Source: Verrucomicrobiaceae bacterium | GTDB taxonomy: Bacteria; Verrucomicrobiota; Verrucomicrobiae; Verrucomicrobiales; Akkermansiaceae | Length of the DNA: 13,603 nt | NCBI GenBank assembly: GCA_003820635.1 | Contig: RPOS01000083.1 | Span: forward strand, 1-13,603 | Reading direction: 5' to 3' | Shown here: positions 6,209 through 12,946 of the stretch, in pieces | Numbering within the stretch: position 1 is the first letter of the stretch | How the letters are laid out: every line of letters begins with the position of its first letter | Translations under genes and position numbers: made by a program | Notes under the pieces: model-generated | The model's input: the letters and a program-made list of their open reading frames with translations, nothing else | Databases searched by the model: none | Told to the model about the DNA's origin: nothing

Positions 6209-7039
6209 ATGGGCATCTTCAGCAAACCCCGCCTGCGCAGCCACGACCGCCGTGAAGACATGCCGGAAGGCCTTTGGAACAAGTGCCCGGATTGCGGGGC
6301 CATGATCCACAATCTGGAACTTCAGCAAAACCTGCAGGTCTGCCCGCACTGTTCCCACCACTTCCTGCTCGATTCCCGCGAGCGCATCCTGATGCTGGCG
6401 GACACGGATTCGTTCGAGGAAACCGACAGCGGCCTCGTTTCCGCCAACCCGCTCGGCTTCCAGGGCTACACCGAAAAAACCGCGATCCTGCGCGAGAAAA
6501 CCGGCCTCGACGACGCCGTCGTTTCCGGCCGCCTCACCATCGGCGGCCACAAGGCGATGATCGCCGTGATGGACTTCAAGTTCTTCGCCGGCTCCATGGG
6601 CTCGGTGGTCGGCGAGAAAATCACCCGCACCATCGAGACGGCCATCGCCGAGAAACGCGGCGTCATCATCGTCTCCGCCTCGTCCGGCGCACGGATGCAG
6701 GAAGGCATGCTCTCGCTGATGCAAATGGCCAAGACCTGCGGCGCGCTCGCCCGCCTGGCAGAAGCGCGGCTACCCTACATTTCCCTGATGACGCATCCGA
6801 CCACCGGCGGCGTCACCGCTTCCTTCGCCACCATCGGAGACGTCAATCTCGCCGAGCCCAAGTGCATGATCGGCTTCGCCGGACCGCGGGTGGTCAAGGA
6901 AACCACCCATCAGAACCTGCCGCCCGGTTTCCAAACCGCCGAGTTCATGCTCGAGCACGGCCTCATCGACGCCATCGTCCAGCGCGCCAAAATGCGCGAG
7001 CAGATCGTCAGCCTGTTAGGCCACATGATGCCCGAGTGA
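6209..7039 (+). CDS. accD: Acetyl-CoA carboxylase carboxyltransferase subunit beta
   Basis: AccD, with AccA, transfers the carboxyl group from biotin to acetyl-CoA to make malonyl-CoA, the committed step of fatty acid synthesis. The 276-residue protein is full length. An N-terminal zinc ribbon uses C26 and C29 (CPDC) and C45 and C48 (CPHC). The crotonase-like carboxyltransferase core includes the segment AGSMGSVVGEKI (127-138), SASSGARMQEGMLSLMQM (156-173), the oxyanion-type TTGGVTASFA (198-207) and IGFAGPRVVKETT (221-233). The ATG at 6209 gives the typical short basic N-terminus before the zinc ribbon. accA is not adjacent. The leader holds an unusual hairpin with an SD-like sequence, and the ATG itself has no SD. 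Together with fabG it marks fatty acid synthesis in this region. Confidence 0.96.
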   Translation: MGIFSKPRLRSHDRREDMPEGLWNKCPDCGAMIHNLELQQNLQVCPHCSHHFLLDSRERILMLADTDSFEETDSGLVSANPLGFQGYTEKTAILREKTGLDDAVVSGRLTIGGHKAMIAVMDFKFFAGSMGSVVGEKITRTIETAIAEKRGVIIVSASSGARMQEGMLSLMQMAKTCGALARLAEARLPYISLMTHPTTGGVTASFATIGDVNLAEPKCMIGFAGPRVVKETTHQNLPPGFQTAEFMLEHGLIDAIVQRAKMREQIVSLLGHMMPE

Positions 7040-7052
7040 GGCCCAGCCTCAC
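7036..7052. terminator. Palindrome spanning both convergent stop codons
   Basis: GTGAGGC (7036-7042), loop CCA, and GCCTCAC (7046-7052) make a perfect 7-bp stem. The accD stop TGA (7037-7039) lies in one arm, and the TGA of the minus-strand gene (7051-7049) lies in the other. It can fold in both transcripts and is a likely shared end signal, though neither strand has a T-run after it. Confidence 0.5.
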
Positions 7053-7513
7053 CCCTCGCCCGGCGGAGTGACGACCACCACGCGCTCGACGCCGTGTTTG
7101 GAAAACTCCTCCCAATAGCGCTTTTCCCATGCGGCGGTGCGGGCGCGGCGCTCTTCTTCGGTGAGTTTCTCCCATGCGGCGAATCCAATGGCGCGGGCCA
7201 GGTCGCGGTCGGCGAGGCGCACGGCGAGCTCGTCCCAGAAACTTTCATTGCGAAACTCATCGTAGCACTCGTGGTAAAACAGCCGCTCCTCGACCTCCTC
7301 CCGCACCCGGAAACGCTGGCTCTCCTCGTCGAATTCGATCCATTCGCCGAGACCGGAATGGCCGGCTTTTTCCAGAATCTTGCTCTCCAGATCCTCAAAC
7401 TCGGCGATTTTCCCGCTGGCGGACTCCTTCTGGTTCCATGAGGCCACGTTGGCCGCGAGGCTGACCATTTCCACCAAAGTCGCAAGTTCCTGATCTGACA
7501 GCCGCAAGTGCAT
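7049..7513 (-). CDS. Hypothetical acidic, Trp-rich protein
   Basis: The 154-residue protein is not a family I recognise. There is no signal peptide or membrane segment, so it is probably cytoplasmic. It is strongly charged, with Glu-rich stretches around 35-50 and 60-90. Several Trp residues follow (W26, W58, W93, W114, W129, W134) in a helical C-terminal half, and it ends in VERVVVVTPPGEG. The ATG at 7513 was chosen because an extension to 7615 would run into the tRNA-Val gene and adds low-complexity residues. No SD is present. It is convergent with accD, separated only by the shared palindrome, and divergent from tRNA-Val. Confidence 0.7.
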   Translation of the reverse strand: MHLRLSDQELATLVEMVSLAANVASWNQKESASGKIAEFEDLESKILEKAGHSGLGEWIEFDEESQRFRVREEVEERLFYHECYDEFRNESFWDELAVRLADRDLARAIGFAAWEKLTEEERRARTAAWEKRYWEEFSKHGVERVVVVTPPGEG

Positions 7514-7569
7514 CCGTGGCGGGAGGAAACCACCTGCGCCCCCGGCCCGCAAGCCGCAACACTCCGGGC

Positions 7570-7598
7570 TTGATCCCGCCGCGGGCATCCGCCAGTTT
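7570..7598 (+). promoter_or_regulatory. Candidate promoter for tRNA-Val
   Basis: TTGATC (7570-7575) is followed after 17 bp by CAGTTT (7593-7598), placing a start near 7605, about 7 nt before the tRNA 5' end. The -35 is a fair match but the -10 is poor. The same TTGA box, 17-bp spacing and CAGTTT occur upstream of skp. The call rests mainly on spacing and position. Confidence 0.3.
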
Positions 7599-7611
7599 TC
7601 CGCCCTGCCGT

Positions 7612-7686
7612 GCACGAGTAGCTCAGCGGTAGAGCAACCGGTTTACACCCGGTCGGTCGGCGGTTCGATCCCGTCCTCGTGTACCA
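7612..7686 (+). tRNA. tRNA-Val (anticodon UAC), CCA encoded
   Basis: The cloverleaf is complete. The acceptor stem is GCACGAG with CTCGTGT, the D stem GCTC/GAGC, and the anticodon stem ACCGG/CCGGT with loop TTTACAC (anticodon TAC). The T arm is GGCGG-TTCGATC-CCGTC. Discriminator A and CCA are encoded. The first acceptor pair is a G-U wobble (7612 with 7682), an unusual choice at this position, and the flanking T7611 could also pair with A7683. A35 and C36 agree with valine identity. Confidence 0.96.
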
Positions 7687-7751
7687 TTCCGCGCTCCGGT
7701 GCAGGTGGCGCGCTGTATTTACATCCGCCAGCAGATGTTCTAACACGGGGA

Positions 7752-7818
7752 TTTTCAATTTGCGGGGGTGGGTATTATGCCCTATACGGCTCGGGCAGCG
7801 GACTTTGTGAAAGTCTGC
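7752..7818 (+). promoter_or_regulatory. Candidate promoter and leader hairpin upstream of the 3D-domain gene
   Basis: TATTAT (7773-7778) matches the -10 consensus at five of six positions. TTTTCA (7752-7757) is a possible -35, but with a short 15-bp spacer. The inferred leader contains a hairpin with arms 7798-7806 and 7810-7818 (nine pairs including one G-U) around GTG, about 40 nt before the start codon. The rest of the 7687-7857 gap shows no gene. Confidence 0.35.
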
Positions 7819-7857
7819 TTCCGCTTCCCCGACTCCCATCCCTTGATCCCCTGACGC

Positions 7858-8502
7858 ATGTTTTTCCGTCTCGTTTCCCTTGCCTCCCTCGCTCTCGCCG
7901 CCGCGCTTTTCACCAGTTGTGGAAGCTCCGGCATCGCCGTCCTCCCGAAATCCCAAATCCGCGGCGCGGATGCGGCCAATCGCAATTTCGCCCTGCCCGG
8001 TCCATCCGGTGACTTGATGGCCGCTGCGGCATCCAAGCCGCGCGACAGACACTCGATGCCGGTTTACACGTTCAGCGAGCGCAGGCGTGTGGTTCGCACC
8101 ACGGCCTACACGTGCAGTGAGGATGATCACCTCGTTTACGGCAGCAAGAACGCCACCGGCACGCCGCTGCGCTACACCAATCGCGTCCGCAGTGCGGCCG
8201 CGGACTGGTCATTCTACCCGGTGGGCACCACTTTCCGCATCAAAGGGCTGCCCTATCTCTATGTGGTGGACGACTACGGCTCGGCGCTCACCGGCACCGG
8301 CACCGTGGACATCTACAAGCCCAACAAGGAGACCATGAACCTGTGGGGCCGCCGCAATGTGGAACTCCAGATCGTCCAGTGGGGTTCCTTCAACCGCAGT
8401 GCGGAAATCCTCAGCCAGCGCACCAAGTTCGACCATTGCCGCCAGATGCTGGCCAACATCATCCGCCAGCGCCCGGACCTCCGCAGCGTGGCGATGCGCT
8501 GA
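7858..8502 (+). CDS. 3D-domain (double-psi beta-barrel) lipoprotein
   Basis: The 214-residue protein has a lipoprotein-type signal peptide: hydrophobic residues to about 18, then FTSC with C21 as the likely lipidated cysteine. Residues 80-152 match the 3D domain named for three aspartates, a double-psi beta-barrel also found in MltA lytic transglycosylases. Visible parts are RTTAYTCSEDD, ADWSFYPVGTTFRIKG, VVDDYGSAL and GTGTVDIY, with candidate aspartates D116, D138/D139 and D151. A role in peptidoglycan turnover is plausible from the domain, but enzyme activity is not shown because the MltA-specific part is missing. The region 22-75 is a flexible linker; the C-terminus (183-214) is basic and helical. 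No SD precedes the ATG. It is convergent with cls with 7 bp between the stops. Confidence 0.85.
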   Translation: MFFRLVSLASLALAAALFTSCGSSGIAVLPKSQIRGADAANRNFALPGPSGDLMAAAASKPRDRHSMPVYTFSERRRVVRTTAYTCSEDDHLVYGSKNATGTPLRYTNRVRSAAADWSFYPVGTTFRIKGLPYLYVVDDYGSALTGTGTVDIYKPNKETMNLWGRRNVELQIVQWGSFNRSAEILSQRTKFDHCRQMLANIIRQRPDLRSVAMR

Positions 8503-8509
8503 GCACCCT

Positions 8510-9952
8510 TCACTGGATCGGCGCGAAAAGGCGCGCCGCCCGGCACGCGGCGCGGAACAGAAACGGCTTGCCGGTGAAATCCTGCACCCTCGCCTCGCGG
8601 GCGTGCTCTAAATCAATGCGCAGCATTTCCGTGATCTCATCCACGAAGGCATGGTCGGTGGAAAACGCGGTGATTTCAAAGTTCAGGCGGAACGAGCGGT
8701 TGTCGAGATTGGCCGTGCCGACGGCGGCGAGGCGTTTGTCGATGAGCATCACCTTCTGGTGCAGGAAACCGCGGTGATAGCGCAGGATTTTCACGCCGAA
8801 GGGAATGGACTGCTCGTAGTAGGAAAACGCCGATAGCCAGACCATCAGGTGATCCGGCCGCTCCGGGATGAGGATGCGCACGTCCACACCGCGGATGGCG
8901 GCGGCCTGCAGGGCTGTTAGAACGCCTTCGTCCGGCACGAAATAAGGTGAGGCGATCCAGAGTTTTTCGCGGGCCGAATTGGCCGCCTCGGCCACGATCA
9001 ACTGCCACGAATCCGCAGGATCCGCCGGGCCGGTGGGAATGATGGCGGCGATTTGATCGGCATCCTCCGGCTTGGTTTCCCAGTGCAGTTCGGGCACTTC
9101 GTTGGCGGCCCAGAACCAATCCTCGAGAAACACCAGTTGCACCGCTTGAACCACCGGACCGCGCATCAGCAAGTGGGTGTCCCGCCAGGCACCGAAGCGC
9201 TGGTCGCGCCCTATGTATTCATCACCCACGTTCAGCCCGCCGATCAGCGCCACCTCGCCGTCGCTCACCACGATCTTGCGGTGGTTGCGGAAATTGAGCT
9301 GGAAGCGCGACCACCAGAAGCGGTTGATGCCGAACGAATGGCACTGCACGCCGGCATCGCGCAACGCGCGCAGATAGCGGCGCGGCAGCTTGTGCGAGCC
9401 GATTTCATCGAACAGGAAATACACCTTCACACCGGCGCGGGCCCGCTCGATGAGCGCCTGCTGGAAGCGAATGCCGAGCGTGTCGTTCTTCACGATGAAA
9501 AAATTCACGCACAGATAGCTGCGGGCCGCGCCAATGACCTGGAAAATCCGCTCGAAGGTTATATCACCATCGATCAGCGTTTCCAGGCGGTTGCCGCGGG
9601 TGAAGGGCAGCCCGCCCAACAACCGGGCCGCACGCTCGAAGGCGTCGTCCTCCGGGATCTCTACTTCCAACTCGCGCAGCCTCTCGTGCATCGAAGCGGC
9701 CAGTCGCGCCAGCCGGCTGTCCATTTCCCGGCGTCCGCCGACGTTTCCGGAGAACCGCGTGCGCCCTAACAGCCAATACATCGGGATCGCCAGAAACGGC
9801 ACGGTCACCAGCGAGATCACCCAGGCGATGGTGCCCTGCGAGGTGCGCACATGCATCAGCGCGTGCAGCACATGCAGGATGCCCACCAGATAGAACACCA
9901 CCACAGTGACCACCCCGAGCCATGTCTCCGCCTCGAAGCCGTGAAACGACAT
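8510..9952 (-). CDS. cls: Cardiolipin synthase (phospholipase D family)
   Basis: Cls joins phosphatidyl groups to make cardiolipin at the inner membrane. The 480-residue protein is the typical length of ClsA-type enzymes. Two N-terminal membrane segments (about 11-33 and 41-62) are followed by two phospholipase D domains. The catalytic HKD motifs are intact: HRKIVVSD with H224, K226 and D231, and HQKVMLID with H398, K400 and D405. Each is followed by the conserved Gly/Asn segment (ALIGGLN and AVGTANLDNRS). The ATG at 9952 precedes the first membrane helix. It lies 38 bp after the repaired end of the frameshifted gene upstream, suggesting an operon of those two genes. No SD is visible. Confidence 0.93.
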   Translation of the reverse strand: MSFHGFEAETWLGVVTVVVFYLVGILHVLHALMHVRTSQGTIAWVISLVTVPFLAIPMYWLLGRTRFSGNVGGRREMDSRLARLAASMHERLRELEVEIPEDDAFERAARLLGGLPFTRGNRLETLIDGDITFERIFQVIGAARSYLCVNFFIVKNDTLGIRFQQALIERARAGVKVYFLFDEIGSHKLPRRYLRALRDAGVQCHSFGINRFWWSRFQLNFRNHRKIVVSDGEVALIGGLNVGDEYIGRDQRFGAWRDTHLLMRGPVVQAVQLVFLEDWFWAANEVPELHWETKPEDADQIAAIIPTGPADPADSWQLIVAEAANSAREKLWIASPYFVPDEGVLTALQAAAIRGVDVRILIPERPDHLMVWLSAFSYYEQSIPFGVKILRYHRGFLHQKVMLIDKRLAAVGTANLDNRSFRLNFEITAFSTDHAFVDEITEMLRIDLEHAREARVQDFTGKPFLFRAACRAARLFAPIQ

Positions 9953-9990
9953 GAGCCGAGCTTAGGCGCCGGCTGCCATGAAACAAGCCT

Positions 9991-10079
9991 TCATGCCCGT
10001 GGCTTCAAACGGCGGAAATGCCAGCGGATCTCTACTTCGTAGCACTGGAGATTCGGATAGATGCGGATGCCCAGAAAAA
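9991..10079 (-). other. Out-of-frame continuation of the upstream gene (-1 frame)
   Basis: Shifting back one base after TTT TTC yields 27 more codons: LGIRIYPNLQC, YEVEIRWHF, then a basic end. Codons here end mostly in G or C, like the surrounding genes, whereas the annotated frame uses GCA, TCT, CGA and AGT. One extra A in the A5 run would restore the frame. The extension reduces the gap to cls from 79 to 38 bp. Real mutation, assembly error and programmed slippage cannot be told apart from sequence alone. Confidence 0.6.
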
Positions 10080-10571
10080 CAAATCGAGGCGGAACCGCAG
10101 CTCGTTTTCCTCGCGGAATTCGCGCTCGGTCACCAGCTTGGGCATGCCTCCGCCGCGACCGTCGGCACCTCTGAAATCAAGGTGTTGGTGCCACTCGGTT
10201 TTGAATTCGATGCGGTTAAAAAACCCTCCCGCCAGAAACACCAGATCCGTCAGCGGCCGCACTCGCTCGCGACCCATGGAGTCGGTTAGAACGAGAACCT
10301 CGCCCCGACGCTCGATGCGCTGGATCTGGAAACTCTCATGCAGCACGGGCAAATCCCGGTCCGCCACCACCTCGGTGGGAAAGTCGCGACGCGCGAGTTC
10401 CGCATGGAAAGCAAGAGCCTCCGGATGCGGCAACCCGGAAACCACGATGCCGAACAACTCGCGTTGAAGCCGGGCGCAATCCGCGCGGGCCACGGCCATC
10501 GAAGCATCCTCGAGCGCGCGGCGGTCGATCACCTGATCGAGCGAAATTTGCAGCAAACTGAAGGTTTCCAC
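10032..10571 (-). CDS. Hypothetical protein, probably frameshifted near its 3' end
   Basis: As it stands the frame gives 179 residues from a GTG start and stops at 10032. I do not recognise the family. It has no signal peptide; the N-terminus is helical (LDQVIDRRALEDASMAVARAD), followed by beta-rich parts (GEVLVLTDSMG, LTDLVFLAGGFFN) and a Gly-rich stretch around 135-143. From residue 167 the current frame turns into an atypical Ser/Ala tail. The -1 frame instead continues in protein-like sequence to a TGA at 9991, giving 193 residues. The change is at an A-run (10075-10079) that reads TTTTTC on the coding strand. The GTG start was chosen because the strong ndk terminator lies just upstream. 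It heads a likely two-gene unit with cls. Confidence 0.65.
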   Translation of the reverse strand: METFSLLQISLDQVIDRRALEDASMAVARADCARLQRELFGIVVSGLPHPEALAFHAELARRDFPTEVVADRDLPVLHESFQIQRIERRGEVLVLTDSMGRERVRPLTDLVFLAGGFFNRIEFKTEWHQHLDFRGADGRGGGMPKLVTEREFREENELRFRLDLFFWASASIRISSATK

Positions 10572-10581
10572 GGCCGGTAAT

Positions 10582-10617
10582 AAAAAAGGGGAGCGGAGCT
10601 TTCACCGCCCGCTCCCC
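10582..10617 (-). terminator. Strong intrinsic terminator after ndk
   Basis: On the minus strand GGGGAGCGG (10617-10609) pairs perfectly with CCGCTCCCC (10596-10588) across a 12-nt loop, and six T residues (10587-10582) follow at once. It begins 26 bp after the ndk stop. It is a textbook rho-independent terminator and ends 10 bp before the next gene's GTG start, so that gene must have its own promoter or rely on readthrough. Confidence 0.92.
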
Positions 10618-10643
10618 TTGGATGAGATGTTGCCCAAAAAAGC

Positions 10644-11069
10644 TCAGAACGCGAAGACCTCGCCGGCCTTGAAGAAACGCTTGAGCTCGGCGGCGGCGGC
10701 TTCCGGGGAGTCGGAGGCGTGGCAGACGTTGACCATGACGTCCTCGCCGAAGTCGCCGCGGATGGTGCCGGGGGCGGCGGCCTTGGAGTTGGTGGGGCCG
10801 AGCAGGTCGCGCACCTTGTCGATGACGCTTTCACCCTCGAGCGCCAGCGCGATGACCGGAGTCCGGCTCATGAAGGCGACGATTTCCGGGAAAAACGGCT
10901 TGTCGGCAACGTGGGAGTAGTGCTCGCGCAGGCTCGCATCGTCGAGCTGCATCATCTTGATGCCGCGGACGACGAAGCCCGCGTCCTCAAAACGGGCAAG
11001 CACCTTGCCGGTGAGGTTTTTCTCAATCGCGTCCGGTTTGAAGAGGATCAGTGTGGTTTCGATAGCCAT
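10644..11069 (-). CDS. ndk: Nucleoside diphosphate kinase
   Basis: Ndk moves the gamma phosphate between nucleoside triphosphates and diphosphates in the cytoplasm through a phosphohistidine. The 141-residue protein has exactly the usual bacterial length. It begins MAIETTLILFKPDA with the nucleotide-binding K11. It contains VADKPFFPEIVAFMSRTPV (54-72), and the active-site segment is NVCHASDSPEAA with catalytic H117. The ATG at 11069 was preferred over an in-frame start at 11108, since the additional 13 residues do not fit the family. No SD is visible. It follows lpxD by 68 bp on the same strand and ends in a strong terminator, so it is probably the last gene of the skp-lpxD-ndk unit or a single-gene transcript. 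Confidence 0.97.
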   Translation of the reverse strand: MAIETTLILFKPDAIEKNLTGKVLARFEDAGFVVRGIKMMQLDDASLREHYSHVADKPFFPEIVAFMSRTPVIALALEGESVIDKVRDLLGPTNSKAAAPGTIRGDFGEDVMVNVCHASDSPEAAAAELKRFFKAGEVFAF

Positions 11070-11137
11070 GATGGCGCTGGCAGTAGGCGCGGAAATGCCG
11101 ATGTGCAAGCCTTTTGACCGACTCGACCGGAGACTTG

Positions 11138-12187
11138 TCAGGCGTCTGGCAGGCTGCGGTTTTTGAGCGCCTCTTCCAGCGCTTTGACCCGCTCGACGAG
11201 CTTGGGCAGGCGGCGGATGTTGGCGCGCAGTTTCATTTCCTCCCGGAAGGGCTGGGCCGGGAAACCGGCATACACTTCGCCGCCGGGAAGATTGTTGGTG
11301 ATGCCGGTGCGGCCCGCGATGGTGGCCTTGTCACCGATGGTGACATGGCCGCCGGTCGCGGCCTGGCCAGCCATGGTGACGTAGTCGCCAATGCGGGTGC
11401 TGCCGGAGATGCCGCACAGCGCGACGATCAGGGAGTGCTTGCCGATCACGCAGTTGTGGCCGATCTGCACGAGATTGTCGATTTTGGTCCCCTCACGGAT
11501 CACGGTTTTGCCGAAGCGCGCGCGGTCGATGGTGGTGTTGGCGCCGATTTCGACGTCGTCTTGGATTTCCACGATGCCGACTTGGTCAATTTTGACGTGG
11601 CGGCCTTCCACGAGTTGGTAGCCATAGCCGTCCGAGCCGATGACGGCACCGGGTTGGAGGATGACGCGGTCGCCAAGCACGCACCGTTCGCGCACGGTGG
11701 TGTTGGCCATCAAGTGGCAATTTTTTCCGATCACCGCATCCTCGCCGATCACGCAGTTCGGGCCGACCTCCGTGCCATCGCCCACACGGGCCCCGGCCAT
11801 GATCACGGCTCCGGGGCGGACCCGGGTTTTTTGCGGATCCAGCACGGCGGCGGGATCGACGAAAGCCTGTGGCGAGACGCCGGGCGTGAAATTGCGGCTG
11901 GCGGCGGCGAAATGGCGGACCACGGTGGAGAACGCGAGCGTCGGGTTGTCCACGGCGAGCAAGGCGGTGTCCGCCGGGCCGCCGGTTTCCCCGCGCGCCA
12001 CGATCACCGCGCCGGCCTTGGTCTGTTGGAACTGGGCGTGATATTTCTCGTTGCCGAGAAAGCTCACATCACCCGGCCCGGCCTCATCGAGTGCGGCCAT
12101 GCCGGTGAAAGACGAATCGAGCCCGCCCCGGACGATGTCTCCATCGATCCAACGGGCGAGCTCGGAAAGCGTGAGGGCGATTGCCAA
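11138..12187 (-). CDS. lpxD: UDP-3-O-(3-hydroxyacyl)glucosamine N-acyltransferase
   Basis: LpxD adds the N-linked hydroxyacyl chain from acyl-ACP in the third step of lipid A synthesis, so this bacterium very likely makes lipopolysaccharide. The 349-residue protein is full length. The N-terminal uridine-binding domain (1-100) includes SFLGNEKYHAQFQQTKAGAV. The left-handed beta-helix of hexapeptide repeats (about 105-300) has units such as VIGEDAVIGKNC. Catalytic H244 lies in NLVQIGHNCVIG, and a C-terminal helix (315-345) follows. The start codon is TTG at 12187: no in-frame ATG exists between it and the skp stop, and the resulting N-terminus LTLSELARWIDG fits the family. It lies 23 bp after skp, a conserved pair in outer-membrane bacteria. 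fabZ and lpxA, its usual partners, do not follow. Confidence 0.95.
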   Translation of the reverse strand: MAIALTLSELARWIDGDIVRGGLDSSFTGMAALDEAGPGDVSFLGNEKYHAQFQQTKAGAVIVARGETGGPADTALLAVDNPTLAFSTVVRHFAAASRNFTPGVSPQAFVDPAAVLDPQKTRVRPGAVIMAGARVGDGTEVGPNCVIGEDAVIGKNCHLMANTTVRERCVLGDRVILQPGAVIGSDGYGYQLVEGRHVKIDQVGIVEIQDDVEIGANTTIDRARFGKTVIREGTKIDNLVQIGHNCVIGKHSLIVALCGISGSTRIGDYVTMAGQAATGGHVTIGDKATIAGRTGITNNLPGGEVYAGFPAQPFREEMKLRANIRRLPKLVERVKALEEALKNRSLPDA

Positions 12188-12210
12188 CTGCGGTGAAAAT
12201 GGCAGGGTGA

Positions 12211-12846
12211 TTATTCGGCAGGCACCGGAGCTTCCGGTTGCTCGACGGCTTCGCCGGGCTTGAAGTCCGCCGGCGCATCCTTGTTGAGGTCCTTGAGCAG
12301 GCCGGCGGTGATGTCCGTGGCGTCCTTGGTGTAGAGAAGGAAGGGAACCTGCGAGGTGCTGAGACCGGACTTGTCGAAGACGTAGTCATAGTTGTCCACC
12401 TTGGCCTGTTCCTCGACGAGCTTGCGGATTTCCTCGAGAATGCCCTTCATGCGCTGGACCATTTTCTCGTTGAGCGCCTGGTTGCGGCGCTGGAGAAACT
12501 CGCGGCGCTCGCGGTCAAGCGCGATGCCTTCCTGCTGCTGCATCTGCCACTCCTTGAAGAGGGTCTGCTTCTTGGAATCGTTGATGGAGGGGTCTTCGAG
12601 CTGCTTGCGCAGGTTGCCGAGGTTTTCCTCAAGATCGCGGATGCGGGCAAGGCGCTCGTTGTTGTCCTTCTGGATGCGGGCGCGCTCGACGTTGATCTGC
12701 TTCTGCGCCTCGTTGGTGCGGTAGTATTGCTTGAACAGCTCCTGCATGTCCACCGTGGCGATGTTGAGCTTGCCTTCCTGGGCGACGGCACTGGTGACGA
12801 GGGTGGCCGCGAAAGCGGTGGCGAGGAAACGACGGATGAGTCTCAT
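12211..12846 (-). CDS. skp: OmpH/Skp family periplasmic chaperone
   Basis: Skp-family proteins hold unfolded outer-membrane proteins in the periplasm with long helical arms. The 211-residue protein has a signal peptide (1-22, ending in AVA). A beta segment KLNIATVDMQELFKQYY (26-42) is followed by a long charged coiled coil (about 45-150) rich in Glu, Gln, Lys and Arg, and the closing part YVFDKSGLSTSQVPFLLY (155-172) is typical of OmpH. A Pro/Glu/Ala-rich tail (190-211) is somewhat longer than in E. coli Skp. The pairing with lpxD supports the call. bamA, the usual upstream gene, is absent; instead a DUF1501 gene lies upstream on the same strand. The ATG at 12846 gives a proper signal peptide; no SD is seen. 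Confidence 0.9.
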   Translation of the reverse strand: MRLIRRFLATAFAATLVTSAVAQEGKLNIATVDMQELFKQYYRTNEAQKQINVERARIQKDNNERLARIRDLEENLGNLRKQLEDPSINDSKKQTLFKEWQMQQQEGIALDRERREFLQRRNQALNEKMVQRMKGILEEIRKLVEEQAKVDNYDYVFDKSGLSTSQVPFLLYTKDATDITAGLLKDLNKDAPADFKPGEAVEQPEAPVPAE

Positions 12847-12887
12847 GGATTCGTGGGGTAAGGTTCCTAAAAGCGGATTGCGGAGGC

Positions 12888-12916
12888 AAACTGCATGGAA
12901 AAATCCGGTTCGTCAA
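12888..12916 (-). promoter_or_regulatory. Candidate promoter for skp-lpxD
   Basis: In the 100-bp gap before skp, TTGACG (12916-12911) is followed after 17 bp by CAGTTT (12893-12888), about 35-40 nt before the start codon. The -35 matches five of six positions; the -10 is weak but identical in sequence and spacing to the one proposed for tRNA-Val. Confidence 0.3.
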
Positions 12917-12946
12917 CGCCCATCCTAGCCCCGGCGAGGCGCCGTT

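Noticed and set aside
6910..8130. Minus-strand open frame of 406 codons across tRNA-Val
   Set aside because: It runs through the tRNA, whose antisense gives the familiar artefact GSNRRPTGCKPVALPLSYSC, and overlaps real genes on both sides.
11114..12196. Plus-strand open frame of 360 codons opposite lpxD
   Set aside because: It is exactly antisense to a clear full-length LpxD, its residues are His/Asp/Gly-rich low-complexity, and long antisense frames are common in GC-rich genes.
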